Translations under genes and position numbers: made by a program
From: Shewanella sp. MBTL60-112-B2
GTDB lineage: Bacteria; Pseudomonadota; Gammaproteobacteria; Enterobacterales; Shewanellaceae
Assembly: GCF_019655055.1 (NCBI RefSeq)
Contig: NZ_BPFA01000009.1
Location: 62,001-126,000, forward strand
DNA length: 64,000 nucleotides
Direction: 5' to 3'
Notes under the pieces: model-generated
Databases searched by the model: none
What the model saw: only the letters and a program-made list of their open reading frames with translations
Told to the model about the DNA's origin: nothing
In this document: positions 61,366-64,000 of the stretch, in pieces
Layout: every line of letters begins with the position of its first letter
How positions within the stretch are numbered: the first letter of the stretch is position 1

Positions 61366-62025
61366 TTAATTACTTAAGAATTCAGCTCTGGTCGCTGGGT
61401 TCGACTTAAATTTGCCGCCAAGTGCGGTTGTGGTGGTTGAGCTGGTCGAGTCCATCACGCCACGTGATTTCACGCAGTAATGCACGGCGTCCATCTTAAC
61501 TGCTACATCTTGAGTGCCTAATAGCGCCTGTAGCGCCACTAAAACCTGCTGGGTCAGACGCTCTTGCACCTGAGGGCGCTGGGCAAAGAAACGCACGATA
61601 CGGTTAATCTTAGACAGACCAATGATGTTCTCACGTGGTAGGTAAGCCACGGTAGCCACACCGTCGATGGTGACTAAGTGATGCTCACAAGTACTGGTTA
61701 AGCTGATGTCGTTAACCTTAACCATTTCATCAAAGCCCATCTTGTTTTCAATGACGGTGATCTTTGGGAAGTTGGCGTAGTCTAGACCTGAAAATATTTC
61801 ATCAACATACATCTTGGCGATACGGCGCGGGGTATCCGCTAGGCTGTCATCGCTTAAGTCCAGTGACATTAAGGTCAAGATCTCACGCATATGGTGTTCA
61901 ATCTTGTCTTTGCGTACTTCAGCGCTTAGCTCACTAGGTAGCATTGGCGTTTCAAGGCCGCGCTCGATGAGTGCAGACTTTACGATTTGAGCAGATTCAC
62001 TGAGGATTGCTTCTTTTGATGTCAT
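61366..62025 (-). CDS. folE: GTP cyclohydrolase I (FolE)
   Basis: About 219 residues from the ATG at 62025, with GGAGG six bases upstream. The ATG at 62043 would leave that site inside the gene. Zinc and GTP sites: [41 protein letters not shown] and [15 protein letters not shown] (second zinc Cys). It makes dihydroneopterin triphosphate, the first step to folate. It is a solitary gene here between pyrE and slmA. Confidence 0.97.
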   Translation of the reverse strand: MTSKEAILSESAQIVKSALIERGLETPMLPSELSAEVRKDKIEHHMREILTLMSLDLSDDSLADTPRRIAKMYVDEIFSGLDYANFPKITVIENKMGFDEMVKVNDISLTSTCEHHLVTIDGVATVAYLPRENIIGLSKINRIVRFFAQRPQVQERLTQQVLVALQALLGTQDVAVKMDAVHYCVKSRGVMDSTSSTTTTALGGKFKSNPATRAEFLSN

Positions 62026-62232
62026 AAGTTCCTCCATCACCATAAGTAGTCAGTGGTGAGTTTCGTATCCTGTGTACTAGGGCCGTCATGCTCGCTGGAG
62101 ACTAGGTTATTTATAAAAACAGCTATCTCATAAAATGAAAACTATAGCGGTAGCTATTTGCATTGTATTTAGCGAGGACGGGAGGATACCGCTATTTGCT
62201 GTAAATATACACCGAAAACCGCATTGAAGATA

Positions 62233-62263
62233 AGAAAAACCGACTAAATTAGTCGGTTTTTCT
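62233..62263. terminator. Terminator between folE upstream region and slmA
   Basis: AGAAAAACCGACT and AGTCGGTTTTTCT form a perfect 13-bp stem with a 5-base loop. It is T-rich on both strands and lies 47 bases past the slmA stop. Confidence 0.88.
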
Positions 62264-62309
62264 ATTTGAGACATTGTAATGCTAGAGCTGCAGTGGCTTT
62301 TAAGCTGCG

Positions 62310-62903
62310 TTAGCTTTGAAGCAGTTGCTGTTGGATAAATGTCCACTGCTCATTGAAATGTTTGGTTGGCTTGAGTTTAAACTCGCTACGAACAAACTGA
62401 GCGATGCGGCCTTCGGCTACGGCAAGCAGTAAGTTAGCTAATACGGCTTCATCAAGCTCAAAGCCTTTACCTTCACGTAGACTCTTCTCGCGTAGAATTT
62501 GCTTTAAATGGGTCTCGATCTTCGAGAATAGCTGACTAATACGGCTGCGTAAGCGTTCATTCTCACCTAGCAGTGCATCACCATTTAATACCCGCGAGAT
62601 CCCAGGGTTGCGCTCGGCAAATACCAGTAGCAATTGTAGCAATTGCTGGCAACGCTTCATGGTGTCTTTCTCTTCGTCCATGATAAGGTTGATGCGAGAG
62701 AGCAACGACTCTTCGATAAATTCGATGAGGCCTTCAAACATGCGCGCCTTACTTGGGAAGTGGCGATAAAGTGCCGCTTCTGACACGCCAACTTCAGCGG
62801 CTAATTTTGCTGTGGTGATGCGTTGTCCTGGGCTTGTTTCTAGCATAGTCGCTAAGCATTGGAGGATATGCTCACGACGATTTATTTTTGGGCTTGCAGC
62901 CAT
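62310..62903 (-). CDS. slmA: Nucleoid occlusion factor SlmA
   Basis: 197 residues, a TetR-fold protein. The helix-turn-helix is [35 protein letters not shown], the SlmA form. It binds specific chromosomal sites and blocks FtsZ assembly over the nucleoid. It occupies its conserved place between pyrE and dut. The 99-base interval to dut lacks a strong terminator. Confidence 0.96.
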   Translation of the reverse strand: MAASPKINRREHILQCLATMLETSPGQRITTAKLAAEVGVSEAALYRHFPSKARMFEGLIEFIEESLLSRINLIMDEEKDTMKRCQQLLQLLLVFAERNPGISRVLNGDALLGENERLRSRISQLFSKIETHLKQILREKSLREGKGFELDEAVLANLLLAVAEGRIAQFVRSEFKLKPTKHFNEQWTFIQQQLLQS

Positions 62904-63002
62904 TTATCTGTCCTTCACTCGATTACTACTGAGCGAGACGGCAAGGAAACATTGCTCCATGCTATCCATTAAAATTGATTACATTAAATTTATGTAAGTC
63001 AG

Positions 63003-63461
63003 TTATTTGGTTCCTGAGTGGCCAAATCCACCTGTGCCGCGATCCGACTGGTTAAACTCATCTACAAGTTTAAATTCAGCCTGAACAACGGGTACAAATA
63101 CCAATTGCGCGAGTCTGTCACCGATTTCGATTGTAAAAGGCTCACTGCCACGGTTCCAACAAGACACCATTAATGGTCCTTGATAATCAGAATCGATAAG
63201 TCCAACTAAGTTACCTAGTACGATGCCGTGCTTATGACCTAATCCTGAGCGCGGTAAAATAATTGCCGCTAGGCTAGGATCTGCAACGTGAATGGCAATT
63301 CCCGTTGGGATAAGTACAGTTTCACCCGGTTGGATAACAAGCTGGGTATCTGTGATGGCGCGAAGATCCATGCCTGCACTGCCAGGTGTGGCGTAAGCTG
63401 GCAGAGGAAATTCAGTACCGATGCGTGAGTCTAAAATCTTTAATTCGATTGGTGTTTTCAT
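63003..63461 (-). CDS. dut: Deoxyuridine 5'-triphosphate nucleotidohydrolase (dUTPase)
   Basis: 152 residues. The five trimeric dUTPase motifs are present: [41 protein letters not shown] and the C-terminal [10 protein letters not shown] arm. It hydrolyses dUTP to dUMP, keeping uracil out of DNA. Its start overlaps the coaBC stop by one base (TGATG), so the two are coupled as in E. coli. Confidence 0.98.
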   Translation of the reverse strand: MKTPIELKILDSRIGTEFPLPAYATPGSAGMDLRAITDTQLVIQPGETVLIPTGIAIHVADPSLAAIILPRSGLGHKHGIVLGNLVGLIDSDYQGPLMVSCWNRGSEPFTIEIGDRLAQLVFVPVVQAEFKLVDEFNQSDRGTGGFGHSGTK

Positions 63462-64000
63462 CAGTTTTTTATTTTGTTCGCTATTAGAGTAAGCAATTGC
63501 TTGGCTAAAGTGTCTTTATCAACAGCAGGTAAATCGGTGCTGCCGTCACTCCAAAATACGCTCAGGGCGTTGGAGTTACTGTTAAAGCCAATGGCGCTAT
63601 TTGATACGTCATTAGCGGCAATCATATCGAGCTTCTTACGAGTGAGTTTTCCTCGTGCATATTGCTCTAGATCATTGGTTTCAGCGGCAAATCCCACGGT
63701 AAATGGCCGTGCGACATGGCTGGCAACGCTGGCTAAGATATCAGGATTTCGCACTAGCGCAAGTTGCATTTGCTCTGCCGATTTCTTGATTTTACTGTCG
63801 GCGACTTCTGCAATGCGGTAATCGGCAACAGCGGCGCAGCCGATAAATATTTGGTGTTTCTCTACCTGTGGCATCACAGCGTCTAGCATCTCTTGTGCCG
63901 ACTCTACATCGACTCGGATGACACCTGCAGGCGTAGCTAGGTTGACGGGGCCGGCCACTAAGGTGACTTCAGCACCCATCTGTGCTGCAGCTTTTGCAAG
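63461..64000 (-). CDS. coaBC: CoaBC bifunctional pantothenate-pathway enzyme, C-terminal part (cut by window edge)
   Basis: The reading frame is open to the right edge; about 180 C-terminal codons are visible. This is the CoaB half (phosphopantothenoylcysteine synthetase): [23 protein letters not shown], the KIKK Lys region, PDILASV and [10 protein letters not shown], then [11 protein letters not shown]. CoaB joins cysteine to 4'-phosphopantothenate using CTP. The N-terminal CoaC half lies beyond the window. Confidence 0.95.
   Translation of the reverse strand, partial: LAKAAAQMGAEVTLVAGPVNLATPAGVIRVDVESAQEMLDAVMPQVEKHQIFIGCAAVADYRIAEVADSKIKKSAEQMQLALVRNPDILASVASHVARPFTVGFAAETNDLEQYARGKLTRKKLDMIAANDVSNSAIGFNSNSNALSVFWSDGSTDLPAVDKDTLAKQLLTLIANKIKN

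Noticed and set aside
1..64000. CRISPR arrays, tRNA/rRNA genes, insertion sequences or riboswitches
   Set aside because: None recognised on either strand; no regularly spaced repeats, transposase or rRNA-like sequence.

Overview
The window reads as chromosome of a marine, Shewanella-like gammaproteobacterium. The evidence is the enterobacterial-type block recG / trmH / ridA / spoT / rpoZ / gmk on the left, the block yicC / rph / pyrE / folE / slmA / dut / coaBC on the right, and between them an extracellular DMSO-reductase operon of the dmsEFAB type, with an MtrA-like decahaem cytochrome and an MtrB-like porin, which is a Shewanella hallmark. No rRNA, tRNA, insertion sequence, integrase or CRISPR array was seen.
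1-9.6 kb (minus strand) is the 5'-proximal part of an aryl-polyene (APE) type polyketide operon: chain-length-factor-like ketosynthase, acyltransferase, two acyl carrier proteins, membrane protein, AMP ligase, hotdog dehydratase, a glycosyltransferase-acyltransferase fusion, an aromatic amino-acid ammonia-lyase, thioesterase, LolA-like protein and the start of an MMPL exporter that runs off the left edge. Most of these genes overlap by 1-10 bases. 9.9-20.5 kb holds a DUF3014 protein, recG, a Na/Ca exchanger, an acyl-CoA synthetase and the trmH-ridA-spoT-rpoZ-gmk housekeeping group, all on the minus strand.
20.9-58.5 kb is accessory DNA lying between gmk and yicC, which are close neighbours in E. 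coli. In order: a DUF805-like membrane protein; a nucleotidyltransferase plus sugar kinase-like pair; an SRAP (YedK/HMCES) protein; an amidohydrolase and a PLP decarboxylase whose upstream regions share a 12-bp palindrome; an OPT transporter with a TetR regulator; the extracellular DMSO reductase operon, which carries an extra 697-residue surface-type lipoprotein; a split UxaA-family lyase, an enolase-superfamily enzyme and a BCCT transporter with LysR and GntR regulators; a SEC-C protein; two hipBA modules with unrelated operator arrays; NupC with a nucleosidase; and a PLD-helicase-DUF3427 protein.
The second hipBA module (56.5-58.6 kb) is bracketed by the true 3' end of yicC and by a second, diverged copy of that 3' end followed by its own terminator. 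This is the layout left by site-specific integration into yicC, with no recombinase in between. 58.6-64 kb is the conserved yicC (minus), rph-pyrE (plus), folE, slmA, dut and coaBC (minus) region, with strong intrinsic terminators between transcription units.
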